Assembly: GCF_963924675.1 (NCBI RefSeq)
Contig: NC_089238.1
Span: 23,293,815 to 23,357,814 of the forward strand
Source: Phocoena phocoena
Lineage: Eukaryota > Chordata > Mammalia > Artiodactyla > Phocoenidae
DNA: 64,000 nucleotides
Reading direction: 5' to 3'
Below are positions 34,990 through 48,221 of this stretch, one piece after another; the stretch's first letter is position 1, and each line of letters starts with the position of its first letter. The notes under the pieces were generated by a model that saw only the letters and a program-made list of their open reading frames with translations, had not been told where the DNA came from and made no database searches. Position numbers and translations under genes: made by a program.

Positions 34990-37900
34990 ATGATAACAGG
35001 AACATACATATTGATTATTACCTTAAATGTAAATGAGTTAAATTCTTCAACCAAAAGACACGGACTGGCTGAATGGATACAAAACAAGACCTGGAGACAT
35101 ACTGTCTAAAAGAGACCCATATCAGACTAGGGATAGAGACAGACTGAAATTGAGGGGATGCAAAAAAGGTATTCCATGGTAATGGAAATCAAAAGGAAGA
35201 TGGAGTAGCAATACTCATATCAGACAAAATGGATGTTAAAATAAAGACTGCTACAAGAGACAAAGAAGGACACTACATAATGATCAAGGGATCAATCCTT
35301 GAAGAAGATATAACAATTGTAAATATTTATGCACCCAACATAGGAACACCTCAATACATAAGGCAAATACTAACAGATAAAAGGAGAAATTGACAGTAAC
35401 ACAGTAATAGTAAGGTAATATAACACCCCACTTTAATCAATGGACAGATAATCCAGACAGAAAATGAATAAGGAAACACGGGCCTTAAATGACACATTAG
35501 AGCAGATGGACTTAATAGATATTTATAGAGCATTCCATCCAAAAGTAGCAGAATACACATTCTTGTCAAGTGCACATGGAACATTCTCCAGGATTTATCA
35601 CATGCTGAGCCACAAAGTGAGCCTTGGTAAATTTAAGAAACTGAAATCATATCAAGCATCTTTCTTGACCTCAAAGCTATGAGATTAGAAATCAACTACA
35701 AGAAAAAAATTGTAAAAAAACACAAACACGTGGAAGTTAAACAATATGCTACTAAACAACCAATGCATCACTCAAGAAATCAGACAGGAAATAAAAAAAT
35801 ACCTCGAGACAAGTGAAAACGAAAGCACAAAGATACAAAACCTATGGGATGTAGCAAAAGCAGTTCTAAGAGGGAACTTCATAAGAATACAATCTTACCT
35901 CAGGAAACAAGAAAAATCACAAATAAACAACCTAACTTTACACCTAAAGCAACTAGAGAAACAAGAACAAAATCCAAAGCTAGCAAAACGAAAGAAATCA
36001 TAAAGATCAGAGCGGAAATAAATGAAATAGAAATGAAGAAAACAATAGAAAAGATCAATGAAACTAAAAGTTGGTTCTTTGAAAAGATAAACAAAATTGA
36101 TAAAATTTTAGCCAGACTCATCAAGAAAAAAAGGGAGAGGACTCAAACCAATAAAATTAGAAATGAATAAGGAGAAGTTACAACGGACACCACAGAGATA
36201 CAAAGGAGCATAAGAGACTATATGCCAATAAAATGGACAACCTTGAAGAAATGGACAAATTCTTAGAAAGGTACATTCTCCCAAGACTGAACCAGGAAGA
36301 AACACAAAACATGAACAGACCAATCACAGGTACTGAAACTGAAACTGTGATTAAAAAACTCCCAACAAGCAAAAGTCCAGGACCAGATGGCTTCACAGAC
36401 AAATCCTATCAAACATTTAGAGAAGACTTAACACCTATCCTTCTCAAACTCTTCCAAAAAATTGCAGAGGAAGGAACACTCCCAAACTCATTGTATGAGG
36501 CGACCACCATCATGATACCAAAACTAGAGAAAGACATCACAAAAAAAGAAAATTACAAGCCAATATCACTGATGAACACTGATGAAAAAATCCTCAAAAA
36601 AATACTAGCAAACAGAATCCAACAGTACATGAAAAGGATCATATACCATGATCAAGTGGGATTTACCTCAGGGATGCAAGGATTATTAAATATAGGCAAA
36701 TCAATCAATGTGATACACCATATTAACAAAGTGAAGAATAAAAATCATAATAACATCTCAACAGAGGCAGAAAAAGCTTCTGACAAAATTCAACACCCAT
36801 TTGTGATAAAAACTCTTCAGAAAGTGGGCATAGAGGGAACCTACCTCAACATAATAAAGGCCATATATGACAAACCTACAGCAAACCTCAAACTCAACAG
36901 TGAAAAGCTGAAAGCATTTCCTCTAAGATCAGGAACAAGACAAGGATGTCCACTGTCACCACTTTTATTCAATATAGTTTTGTAAGGCCTAGCCATGGCA
37001 ATCAGAGAAAAAAAAAGAAATAAAAGGAATCCAAATTGGAAAAGAAGAATAATATAAAACTGTCACTGTTTGCAGATGACATGGTACTATACACAGAAAA
37101 CCCTAAAGATGCTACCAGAAAACTACTAGAGTTCATCAATGAATTTGATAAAGTTGCAGGATATAAAATTAATATACATAAATCTGTTGCATTTCTATAT
37201 ACTAGCAATGAAAGGTCAGAAAGAGGAATTAAAGAAACAATCTTATTTCCCATCACAAAAAAAAAACCCAAAAAACCTAGGAATAAACCTACCTAAGGAG
37301 ACAAAGGACCTATACTCTGAAAACTATAAGACGCTGATGAAAGAAACTGAACATGACAAACAGATGGAGAGATCCACCATGTTCTTGGATTGGAAGAATC
37401 AACATTGTTAAAATGACTATACTACCCAAGGCAGTCTATATATTCAATGCAATCTCTATCAAATTACCAATGCCATTTTTCATAGAACTAGAATAAAAAA
37501 TCTTAAAATATGTGTGGAGACACAAAAGACCCTGAATAGCCAAAGTAATCTTGGGAAAGAAAAATGGAGCTGGAGGAATCATGCTCCTTGTGTTCAGACT
37601 ATACAACAAAGCTACAGTCATCAAAACAGTAAAGGTACTGGCACAAAAACAGAAATGTATATCAGTGGAACAGGACAGAAACCCCAGAAATAAACCTACA
37701 CAACCATGGTCAATTAATGTATGAGAAAGGAGGCAAAACGATACAGTGGGGGAAAGACAGTCTCTTCAGTAGATGGTTCTGGAAAACTGGACAGCTACAT
37801 GTGAAAGAATATAATTAGAATATTCTTTAACACCATACACAAAAATAAACTCAAAATGGATTAAAGTCCATTTTAAAGACCATTTAAAGTCCATTTAAAG

Positions 37901-38798
37901 ACCAGATACTATAAAATTCTTAGAGGAAAACACAGGCAGAACCCTCTTTCACAGAAGTTGCAGCAATGTATTTTTTGATCTGTCTCATAGGGTAATGGAA
38001 ATAAAAACAAAAATAAATAATTGGGACCTAATTAAACTGAAAAGCTTCAGCACAGCAAAGGAAACCACAAACAAAATGAAAAGACAACCCACAGAATGGG
38101 AGAAAATATTTGCGATCAACAAGGGATTAATCTCCAAAATTTACAAACAGCTCACGTGGCTCAATATCAAAAAGCAAACAACCCAATAAAAAATGGGCAC
38201 AAGAGTTAAGTAGACATCAAACAAGACATACAGATGGCCAAGAGGCACATGAAAAGATGCTCAAAATCGCTAATTATTAGAGAAATGCAAATCAAAACTA
38301 CAATGAGATACTACCTCACACCAGTCAGAATGGCCATTAACAAAAAAAATCTACAAACAATAAATGTTGGACAGGGTGTGGAGAAAAGGGAACCCTCCCA
38401 CACTGTTGGTGGGAACGTAAATTGGTATAGCCATTATGGAGAACAGTATGAACGTTCCTTAAAAAACTAAAATTCGAGCTACCATATGATCCAGCAATCC
38501 CACGCGTGGGCATATATCCGGAGAAAAACATGGTTTGAAAGTATACATGCATCCCAAAGTTCACTGCAGCGCTGTTTACAATAGCCAAGACATGGAAGAA
38601 ACCTAAATGTCCATCAACAGAGGAATGAATAAAAAAGATGTGGTACATATATAATGGAGTATTACTCAGCCATTAAAAAGAATGAAATAATGCCATTTGT
38701 GGCAACATGGATGGACCTGGAGATTATCATACTGAGTGAAGTAAGTCAGACAGAGAAAGACAAATATCATATGATATCATGTACATGCAGAATCTAAA
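34990..38798 (+). pseudogene. L1 ORF2 (endonuclease-reverse transcriptase), broken
   Basis: ORF2 makes the apurinic-type endonuclease and reverse transcriptase that copy L1 RNA into DNA at the target. It starts at ATG 34990 (MITGTYILIITLNVNELNSS). Endonuclease text runs to about 35700. The RT domain is longest in 36233-36985, with [10 protein letters not shown] and [19 protein letters not shown]. The catalytic FADD box is intact (37069-37080), but it lies in another frame. Reading is broken by shifts around 36985-37036 and 37290-37440 and by an imperfect duplication at 37860-37907. The C-terminal zinc-knuckle region ends near 38798. Confidence 0.88.
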
Positions 38799-39140
38799 AA
38801 AAAAAAAGAAAAAAGATGTAAATGAACTTATTTACAAAACAGAAGCAGACTCACATACGTAGAGAACAAACTTATGGTTACCGGAGGGAAGGGTGGGGAG
38901 GAGGGACAGATTGGGAGTTTGGGATTGACATGAACACAGTGCTATATTTAAAACAGATAACCAACAAGGACCTGCTCTATAGCACACGGAACTCTGCTCA
39001 ATATTCTATAATAACCTAAATGGGAAAATTATTTGAAAAAGAATAGACACATGTATATGTGTAACTGAATCAATCTGCTGTACACCTGAAACTAAGAAAA
39101 CATTGTTAATCAACTATATTATAATATAAAATTAAAAAGA

Positions 39141-40015
39141 ATTAAAGTTAGGCTAATAATAGCTACTTAGTAGTGGAAGAAGATCTCTGATTTATAGAAT
39201 TTGTGGTAAAGTAATTAGGATATGAGTCAAGTTTTTATTACCTTTGTTTCAAATATAATTTATGTGATTATAAGTTATATAACTTAATATTTAATCCTAT
39301 TAAGCTTATTTCTGAAAATTTAGCAATCAGCTCTCAGGAGCTGGGACAGGCTGGTTCTAGAACACCACTGTAGCTACTCCTGAGTTTTAGTTAGAACTGA
39401 ATAAAGTAATGTATGAGGGAGAGCTTGCATTTGTTAAAAATCTATCCATACAAACCTCAAGGTCATCATTATTTTGAGATGTTTTAAAGCAAGTAAGAAA
39501 AGTAAAAGTTAATAGTTCCTGCCTTATTTGTGTTGGAATTTACAACGTATCCCTAAAGAGAAAATAACAAGTTAATGAACAATGAGTTAAATTTCCCTAC
39601 GTGATATAGAGAAAAGGCTTTCTGACCATAAAAATGGAAGAAGATTTTAACCTTTTCTTCACTCATGGTCTAAAAAGTTTATCAATTTGGTGTTTCTTTT
39701 TTGTAACTTTACTATTTAAAAATGCTTCTCTCTATAGATAGAAGGACCAACTATTAAACTTCTAAAAGATTCCTTTAAGTTATGAGACAGTTTTTTCTGT
39801 AATATTGGGTAGCATTCAATTTTAAGACTCCTTTGTATTTGGTAATAAGAGGTACGGTGAAAAAGAGTTAACTACACTAACATTTCAAAAAGTGACATCT
39901 TTTTCATGGTCACAGAAGGTATCCCATGTTGTTGAACTCTCTATATTTGTTAGTTTGTGCCTCATATATTGTTTACCAAAGTGGAAAAATGAATATAAAG
40001 TAGATGATTCTTAAA
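39141..40015. other. Intron, nothing recognised
   Basis: AT-rich spacer between two L1 elements, with no gene seen. Confidence 0.55.
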
Positions 40016-41180
40016 AAAAAATAAATATAAGAGCTAAAATTATAAAACTCTTAGTAGAAAACATAAGGGAAAACCTTTATGACTTTGGATTTGGTAACAG
40101 ATTTTTACATATAAAAATAAAAACAGAAGGAAGCAAAGAAAAAACAGGCAAATTGGACTTTATCAAAATTAAAATATCTTATGCATCAAAAGACATTATC
40201 AAGAAGTGAAAAGTCAACCTACAGAATGGGAGAAAATATTTGTAAATCATATATATTTAAATATACATGTTTAAATATCCATGTCAAGTATTTAACATCC
40301 AGAATACATAATGAACTCCAACAATTCAACAATAAAGAGAGAGACAGCCCAATTAAAAAATGAGCAAAGGACTTGAAGAGACATTTCTCCAAAGAAGGTA
40401 TTCAAATGGCCTAAAAGCACATGACAAAATGCTCAACATCATTAGTCATTAGAGAAATGCCAATGAAAATCACAATGAAATACTACCTCACATAATCTAG
40501 GAAGGTAGTAATAGTAATAATAATAATGATAAAAAAAGAAAAATAAATGTTGGTGATGATGTGGAGAAATTGGAACCTCTGTGCATTGCTGATAGGAATG
40601 TAAAACGGTGCTGCTGCTATGGAAAAGTTTATGGTTCCCCAAAAAGTTGACCCAGCAATTTCAGTTTCAGGTATACACTTAAAAGAATGGAAAGCAGGGA
40701 CTCAAAACAGATACTTGTATGCCAATCTTCATTTTGGCATTATTCAGGATAGCTAAAAGGTGAAAAAAACTAGAGTTTATCAACAGATGAATGGATAATC
40801 AAAAAGGAAATTAATTTATTTTGATACCTGCTAGAACCTGGATGAACCTTGAAAACATTACGCTAAGCGAAATAAATGAGACACAAAGGGACAAATATTG
40901 TATGACTCCATTTACAGGAAGTATCTAGAATATGCATATTCATTGAGACAGAAAGAAGATTAGAGGTTATCAAGGGCTGGGGGGAGGGAGGAATGAGGAA
41001 TAACTGCTTAATAATTACAGGGTTTCTGTTTGGGGTTATCAAAAGTTTTGCAAATAAATAGTGGAGATGGCGCCACAACAGTGTGAATGTAATTTATACA
41101 ACTGAACTGTACATTTAAAACTGGTTAATGTGGCAAATTGTATGTTTATATAGATTTTACCACAATTAAAAAAAAAGCCT
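40016..41180 (+). mobile_element. Old L1 3' half
   Basis: 'cctttatgactttggattt', 'acagaatgggagaaaatatt', 'gagaaatgccaatgaaaatc' and 'aacctggatgaaccttgaaa' are the end of ORF2 in old L1M. The 3' UTR ends 'taccacaattaaaaaaaaag'. Frames are fully decayed. Confidence 0.8.
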
Positions 41181-41388
41181 ATTAGTGGTTGTGTGGTGCA
41201 GGGTTGTCTAGGAGAATACACATGGGCATGAGGGAACTTTGTGGGTTAATGAGAGTATTCTAAAACTGGGACTGTGGTCATGGTTACACAACTATCACAG
41301 TCTATTAAAGTTTGCACTCTACTCTTAAAACGGGAGCCTTTCATTATGCAAATTATACCTTGATAAAATTGTTAAAAATTTTAAAGTA
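41181..41388 (+). mobile_element. L1M 3' UTR tail
   Basis: 'atggttacacaactatcaca' and 'attataccttgataaaattg' are typical ends of old L1M 3' UTRs. It may be a second fragment placed tandemly after the one before. Confidence 0.5.
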
Positions 41389-41414
41389 TTTAAGCAGACT
41401 CCTTTCAAAGGAAT

Positions 41415-42540
41415 TATTCATTAAACATTTATCAAGCACTTACTATGTGCTAACCAATATTCTAGACACTGAAATATAAATATGGAACATCATGCTCTCC
41501 GTCTCCAAGGAACCCCTAGGTAAGGAGGGAAATAGAAGTAAAAAAAATATATAGTTGCACCAGAGTATGGCAAATGCTAAAATACAGTAGGTGCAGCAGG
41601 AGCAAGTCACTCTAACTTGACACTCCATCTGACATAATCATCTAATCAATCATATAAACAGTTTATTTATCCATCCGGTAAACACTTTCAGGGAGACTAC
41701 TATGCATGAGGTACTGTGATTAATGTTTTAAAAATAACTATTAATTAAAACCTGAAAGATGATTATGCATTAGGTGGGTGAAAAGAGGTGGAAGGGGATT
41801 CTAGGCAAAGGGAATCTCACATACTAGGGCCTGGAAGTGAAACAAAAAAAGGAGTATGATATATTTAGAGAACTGTACATAGATCAGTGTGTCTGTGAAG
41901 TCCTGTTATAGATAAGCAAAAAGAGGCCAGATCTAAAAGGGCCTGTGTACCACAGCAAAGACTGGACCTTACCATAAGGACAGCTATTAAAGGATTTTAG
42001 TATTGCAGATTCATTTTGTGTAGAAGCAGCACTACGGAGTGAAGAATGGTTTGGAGAGGCATATGAATAGTCAGAAGGTCAGTAATCTCTCAGTAAGCTA
42101 GGGAAGAGAGAAGTTAAAGAAGCAACCCTGGGAAAGGACAGTTTAAATTTTATTTATTTATGGCTGCGCTGGGTCTTCGTTTCTGGGCGAGGGCTTTCTC
42201 TAGTTGTGGCAAGCGGGGGCCACTCTTCATTGCGGTGCGCGGGCCTCTCACTATCGCGTCCTCTCTTGTTGCGGAGCACAGGCTCCAGACGCGCAGGCTC
42301 AGTAACTGTGGCTCACGGGCCCAGTTGCTCCGCGGCACGTGGAATCTTCCCAGACCAGGGCTCGAACCCATGTCCCCTGCATCGGCAGGCAGATTCTCAA
42401 CTACTGCACCACCAGGGAAGCCCCTGAGAAAGGACAGTTTAAAGAGATATGAATGAGGTTAAGACTCCATGGGTTTTGGTGGTTTGAGGAGTACAAGGCA
42501 GTGCAGAGGAAGAAGAATTTTAGGTAGATGTTCTGGGAGC
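41415..42540 (+). mobile_element. LINE2 fragment, split by a SINE
   Basis: 'tttatcaagcacttactatg', 'ctagacactgaaatataaat', 'cctggaagtgaaac' and 'tccatgggttttggtggttt' are diffuse L2-like text in sense order. A CHR SINE interrupts it at 42148-42427. Confidence 0.5.
42132..42443 (-). mobile_element. CHR-type SINE with perfect TSD
   Basis: The minus-strand head is 'ggcttccctggtggtgcagt', the middle carries 'gcaactggg'-type text, and the tail is at 42148. The flanking repeat gaaaggacagtttaaa is at 42132-42147 and 42428-42443, identical over 16 bp. The 98-residue open frame across it is SINE sequence. Confidence 0.96.
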
Positions 42541-42669
42541 AGCAGAGGGGAAAGAAGAAACTCTAAAGGAGGATTCTGAACTCCTCTCTCTTTTATCTTT
42601 TGAAGAATATATTGAATAAAGAGGATATTAAACTATAAGTAAATGGTCTAAAATATTGTTATTATTATT

Positions 42670-42860
42670 GCAGCTCACATTTATTCAGCATGTAATGTGA
42701 AGGCACTAAAGCACCTACAATACCATTTTATGTTTACGATGACCTCGTTATAACTTCATATTGTATATGAGGAAATAGATGGATAAAGAGTTTGAATGAC
42801 TTATCCAGAACTGAAATTTGAATCTAGGTCTATGTGGATCTAAAGCCTATGACAAATCTT
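42670..42860 (-). mobile_element. MIR SINE
   Basis: 'ttgtatatgaggaaatagat' and 'gaatgacttatccagaactg' are the MIR core, antisense, diverged. Confidence 0.55.
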
Positions 42861-43894
42861 TAATAGCAAAACAGTACTAACTGCTATAGGGATTTGTAAT
42901 AGATTTAAAATAAAAAATATACTTACTCTATAAGCCCTCAACTACTTTTATTGAGTTGGTGATTGATTTCAAACAGTGTTGTTGTTTTTTAACCATCTAT
43001 TAAATTCCTTTTCTCTGCTGCCTTAACATTTCATCATGAAAGATTCCACTTTTAAAACTGGCAGCTTATTTTGAAAAGATTATAAGAAATATGAGATGTA
43101 GGAGACTTAACTGACATCCTTAACCCATGCCAGATATAAGCAGATCTTTCTACTACTTCAAAGGACAATAGAAATCATCTGCATGAGGCAAAAAAAAATC
43201 TTGATTTAAAAAATATGAACTAGGAGAGGACATAAAGAATTTTTATACATTTATTAATGAATGTTTAAGAAAAAATGTGTTTAAATAAATTTAGAGAGAT
43301 CCTGGTCTCAAATGATGAGTCACAATTTAGAAGTTAGAGTTTTAAAAACTGACTGAAAAATACAGATATGTGGCTGCAAAACGGTAAACATCTGGAGTAA
43401 GAGGAAAAATCAAAATCAAAGAGAAATCAAGGAGCTTATTCCTAGGAAATGACCTCCCAAAGTATTCAGAAACTTTACAATAGAATGACTTCATCCTAAT
43501 AAAAACTATAATTTTTTTTTACTTGATAAAGAGCTTTTCTGAAAAGCTGTCTTAACGCAAGAGATATTATTATATAGTGAATTTTGTATCGAAATGACCA
43601 ATGCTTGGTTTTTTCTGGAATCCATAAGCATTATATATTCTAGAATTATTGATATATATAATCAAATTTTTGACATGGATAATGAATTAGAAAATGGTCA
43701 GATAGTATACAAATTCTAAAAACAATTAGGGAAACGCCATCATAAAATGCAGGGAGCAGAAAGAAAAGATTCACCATCAACATATTATTTGGTTTCAAAA
43801 AACCAAAACAATGCTGACCAGGAAGTCACGGTTGGAGACCATTAAGGGATGCTCACACAGTTTAAGAACTAATGCAGAAGAAGGGGTGTCTCAC
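42861..43894. other. Intron, nothing recognised
   Basis: AT-rich, with no repeat or frame of note. Confidence 0.55.
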
Positions 43895-44100
43895 AGCTTG
43901 TGAGACAGAGCCAAGGATCACTTCCTAGCTCTACTACTTCTTAGTTTTGTGCCCCTGGGCAAGTTTCTTAACATCTGAACCCCTGTTACCACATCTGTAT
44001 AACGAGGATAAATAATACTGCTCACCTCAGAGAGGTTTGGGAGGATTAACTGAGATAAATGTAAAACACATTCTGTAAAAGAGTTCCTGCCAAATAGTAA
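43895..44100 (+). mobile_element. MIR SINE
   Basis: 'gtgcccctgggcaagtttct', 'catctgtataacgaggataa' and 'gttcctgccaaatagtaaga' are MIR core and tail in sense. Confidence 0.85.
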
Positions 44101-44140
44101 GAACAGTTAAGTATTATGAAAAAGAAATAAACAAATATTT

Positions 44141-44601
44141 GAAAAATACCAAACTCCTGGACTTCCCTGGTGGTGCAGTGGTTAAGAATCTGCCTGCCAA
44201 TGCAGGGGACACGGGTTCGATCCCTGGTCTTCGAAGATCCCACATGCTGTGGAGCAACTAAGCCCATGCACCACAACTACTGTGCTTGTGCTCTAGAGAC
44301 CGCAAGTCACAACTACTGAGCCTGTGTGCCACAACTACTGAAAGCCTGAGCACCCTAGAGCCCACGTGCCGCAACTACTGAGCCTGCATGCTGCAACTTA
44401 CTGAAGCCCATGCGCCTACAGCCCGTGCCCTGCAACAAGAGAAGCCACCGCAATGAGAAGCCCGTGTACCGCAACGAAGAGTAGCTCCTGTTTGCCTCAA
44501 CTAGATAAAGCCCGCGCGCAGCAACAAAGACCCAATAGAGCCAAAACAATGATAATAATAACAATAAAATAAAATAAACAAAAAAAGAAAAATACCAAAC
44601 T
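44141..44601 (+). mobile_element. Full-length long CHR SINE with perfect TSD
   Basis: The pol III A box is ggtggtgcagtgg (44169-44181) and the B box is gggttcgatcc (44213-44223). The middle (about 44255-44470) repeats 'ccgcaactactgagcctg'-like units. An A-rich (aataataac/aaaataaa) tail follows. The flanking repeat gaaaaataccaaact is at 44141-44155 and 44587-44601. Although tRNA-derived, it cannot fold as a tRNA gene. Confidence 0.97.
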
Positions 44602-46639
44602 TCTAAATCCTTAAACTCTTAAATCCTTTGTCACTGATTACAAAACTTTGAAACTTTTCTATTGACTAAATTAAGAATACATTAGTTATTTGGGGTATAA
44701 TGATAGGCAGGGGCAGGTTAGGTACAGATAATGTCCGTTTGTCTCAAGGTGTAACAGAGAATAAAAGGGTACTGACTTGGTAATGTGGAACAGAACAGGA
44801 AAATGGAATTGCTTTGTGAGAGCCGCTAAGGGAATGGATTGTTGTGGACAAGGGATATAGCAAAGGGTACTTTCATCCATCCACCCACTACCTATCTATC
44901 CGCCCAACCCATAGTGGGTGAAGGATAAGCACAGAGAGCTGTATACATACCTATATCCAGAAGCACACCTCTGCTTTTGCTTAACAATGGATGGGGCATT
45001 TAAACTGAATGAAAATGCAGAGCTGCAAAGAAAATGGGGTTTAAATGGAAGCCTGAGTTACTTGAAAATGGTGTAGGACATTTAGAAAGGGGATTTTCAT
45101 AAATTATTCTCAGGCTCTGAGAGTATATTATTCTAATACTGCTCTGACTGATAGCAGGGAATTCCCCTCAGGTATAATATAGTAGAGAGGAATAAATTTC
45201 ACTGTCTTTTAGTCTTTCCCAGGCTGCATGTAACTGGAAGGTCTAAGAATAGGCAAGATCCTGCAATAATCACTTTCCTAGTACTGTGGCAATCAACCAA
45301 CAAAGAGATAAATGTATGGTGAAGTTCACAGGTCAGTTACATGGATTGCTCCAGTTATCATAGATCCATTCTATTAATTAGGGCAGGCTTAGAGAGACAA
45401 GTGTCCCAATTAGCTGCAGGTTGTATTAGATAAAGTATTAAAAATATCACCTGTTCAATTACAAAACAGCAATGTGATAATGTAAAATATAACATTATCC
45501 TATAAACTCTTTAAGTACTTTAAATTTAATATTTAAAGAAATAATTATATACTCATAATACCATGCACCTCAAAAAAAATTAAAAGAACAATGTAGCCTT
45601 GAGAATACAGTAAGTCAGAGAAATAGCTGTACTAAAAAAACCCTCTTACCTAGAAAGGCAATACTCTACCATATACAAACTTATACATAAAGACTTCATG
45701 GATTTAGGATCCTAGTTTTTCCTCATATTTGTAATCTTAAACAAAAGTTGTACAGCCTGATAGTCTTTAAATGCTGAGTATGTATAAAATCAAGACTCTG
45801 AAGTAGCAATTTTATAATTTGTATATAAATTACCATTTCCCATCAAAAAGCATTTAAGATATTTATCAAAATCACATCTGGCATCTGTGACTCACCAAAA
45901 GAGATGCCTCACAGTCTTTGCTAGAAGTAAAACTCAGGGACTAATCACTTTTGCTATGGCAACCGTTGCAGTGTGATCGCCAAAGTGACATGGAATGGAA
46001 AGAAAATACTAACAAACTAGACATATATTAGAAGAATATTCTAAGACTGTCTACTCACTTCCCGTGAATTATGGCAATGTGTGCATATAAAATATTTCGG
46101 TTTCACCCCAAATTTAGAATAGTATGGTCTTTCTTTGGTGGCACAGGGGCAGGTCAGCCTGCCAGGTTAGAAAGAACTATTTAAATTGGTTGCTCTTTCT
46201 TTGATCTTTCAGTACAAACTGACACTAGAAAGATCCAAAAGGATATTTAGAATCTGTGCAAATACAATGGTCTGTTTAAATGTTAAATAATATAAATTCT
46301 ATAGATAACGTATGTTGTCAGAATTCAGGAATTAGAAAAATGGAAATATGAAAACTAACAATTAAAATTTATAAGGACCTAGGATGTCTCCTACTGAAAT
46401 CAGCATCCATCTATTTTAGAGATTAAGAACAATTTTTAGTTCAATCACTAAACTTTAATCAAAATGGGCAAAAGTAATGTTAGATCAGTTCTCATCATGT
46501 GAATAACACTAAGAAGCTTGGGTTTAGGATAATGGCTGAAGATATTTAAGACATGTCCTAAATCTGGGCTCAATTCTTAAAAACCAATTGGTTTAATCAA
46601 TTAATATATTTTTAAATTAAATTATTCATTCAAAATTAT
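44602..46639. other. Intron, nothing recognised
   Basis: 2 kb without a recognised repeat or coding frame. Confidence 0.55.
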
Positions 46640-47000
46640 TCATTATTTACAATGTGACTGGCACTGCTTCAAGGCATGAGATACAGCAGTGAAGAAAACA
46701 CACCAATGGAGTACATGAGTAAAAACACCGTATATCGGATAGTGACATATGCTACGGAGAAAAGTAAAGAGGGAAAGGGGCCAGGAGTGCTGGGGGCAAG
46801 GGTTACAATTTTAAATAGAGTGGTCAAGGAGGGCCTCTTGGAGAAGATGACATTTTAGCAAGACTATAAGGTAGTGAGGGAGTGAGCCATGGGAATATCT
46901 GGAGTAAGAGCATTCCATGCAGAAGAAAAAGCCCTTATGGGGACAGTGCCTGGCTGGAATAATTTACATTTGTAGTGTTAGGAAGAAAGGTGGGATACTT
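46640..47000 (+). mobile_element. LINE2 fragment
   Basis: 'atgctacggagaaaagtaaa', 'gagtggtcaaggagggcctc', 'gcattccatgcagaagaaaa' and 'gtgagggagtgagccatggg' are the L2 3' region in sense. The 60-residue open frame at 46676-46858 is within it. Confidence 0.8.
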
Positions 47001-47224
47001 TGAGCAGGTACTCCTTTATTTATCCATTATCCATTTTCTAAAAGGTATTTAAACAAGGATATGCTGATATCCAACTCTATGTCTCTTCAGACTTTGTATC
47101 TTGCACTTGTATAACATTTTAGTGTCCAATAGATATCTCAAACTTAATAGGTCCAAAATATTGTGGGATTAATTACATATCCCCTTAAGTCTCCTTAAAG
47201 CTCCCAATTATATCTAGAAAAACC

Positions 47225-47625
47225 CCCAAATTCCTTACCTTGGTTCTCAAGTCCCTGAAGACTTGGCCAAGTGCCATCCTTCTTTTTGTACTTTGAACAT
47301 TCATTTAGGTGTTATCTCTGCTTGAAACAGTCTTCCAAGATTTTCCTGTGACTTCATTCAACTCGAAGGTGAAATATGACCTCCAATCAGCTACAGAAAA
47401 TAGGCCTTCGCACTTCCTCTTTGTACTTCTATCTGCTCAAAGCTCTTAACACTTTCTAAAAATACCTCACTAATTTACTTCTTGTTGTTTTCCCTTCCTC
47501 AACAGAGTTTAAACTCCATGAGAGCAAGGTTCTTGTATGCTTCATTCATGGCTACATGCCAAGCATCCAGAATAGTCTAAATAGTAGGCGCTGAAAACAA
47601 GTATTTCTTGAATAGGTTAATGAAC
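47225..47625 (-). mobile_element. LINE2 3' end
   Basis: 'aaactccatgagagcaaggt', 'tagtaggcgctgaaaacaag' and 'ttcttgaataggttaatgaa' are the L2 3' end, antisense. Confidence 0.8.
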
Positions 47626-48207
47626 ATCTTGTACATCTTCCAGTACAAAAGAGGAAGAAAACTGAATGGGAGAAAAACTGATCACTCTACAATTTTAAAG
47701 AATAGAATAAACTATTTGAACTGATATGTCTGTACCATAAAATTCATGGTATTTTATGAATTATATTTCAAAGTATCATATTTCAAATTCCTTGAATCCA
47801 GCACTTACATCCAGTTGTCCATATTCCATATATTAAAGTATTTTGTATTTATATTTACTTAATAATTTCTGACTGGTGATGAAGGTGCTATATTAGTACA
47901 TTTAAGAGAGACTATCTGAAAAATTTTATCTTATTGACTAATGTCAACTGGAATTCAGTGTCCCTTTTAATGAAAAAATAAATAAGGCTACTTAACAAGA
48001 GAACAGCCAATTTTCAACTATAGGAAACAAACGAACAAACAAAAGTCCACTATTAAGTCTTTGGAATGAAAAGCAGTCTTAAATGACTCAAAAAAATGAG
48101 ACCAAGCCCAGAAAGCATAATACTTAGAACTCTCCCCTATACAGCCTCTTTTGTAATATAATGATCGGTCTATTTGAAGGTATTTGATCTTTAAAATACT
48201 TACATAT
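47626..48207. other. Intron, nothing recognised
   Basis: AT-rich spacer ending at the left target duplication of the 3.7-kb L1. Confidence 0.55.
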
Positions 48208-48221
48208 AAGAGAATGTGAGT

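Larger units (their letters stand above)
34050..39140 (+). mobile_element. 5.1-kb L1, nearly full length, lacking the 5' end
   Basis: In order it holds the C-terminal part of ORF1 (34070-34595), the inter-ORF spacer, all of ORF2 (34990-38798) and the 3' UTR to an A-rich end. It is the longest continuous L1 of the window. Both ORFs carry stops and shifts, so it is inactive. Confidence 0.92.

Noticed and set aside
44156..44240. tRNA gene (A and B boxes)
   Set aside because: It is the tRNA-derived head of a CHR SINE. It lacks a cloverleaf and is followed by SINE body, a tail and target duplications.
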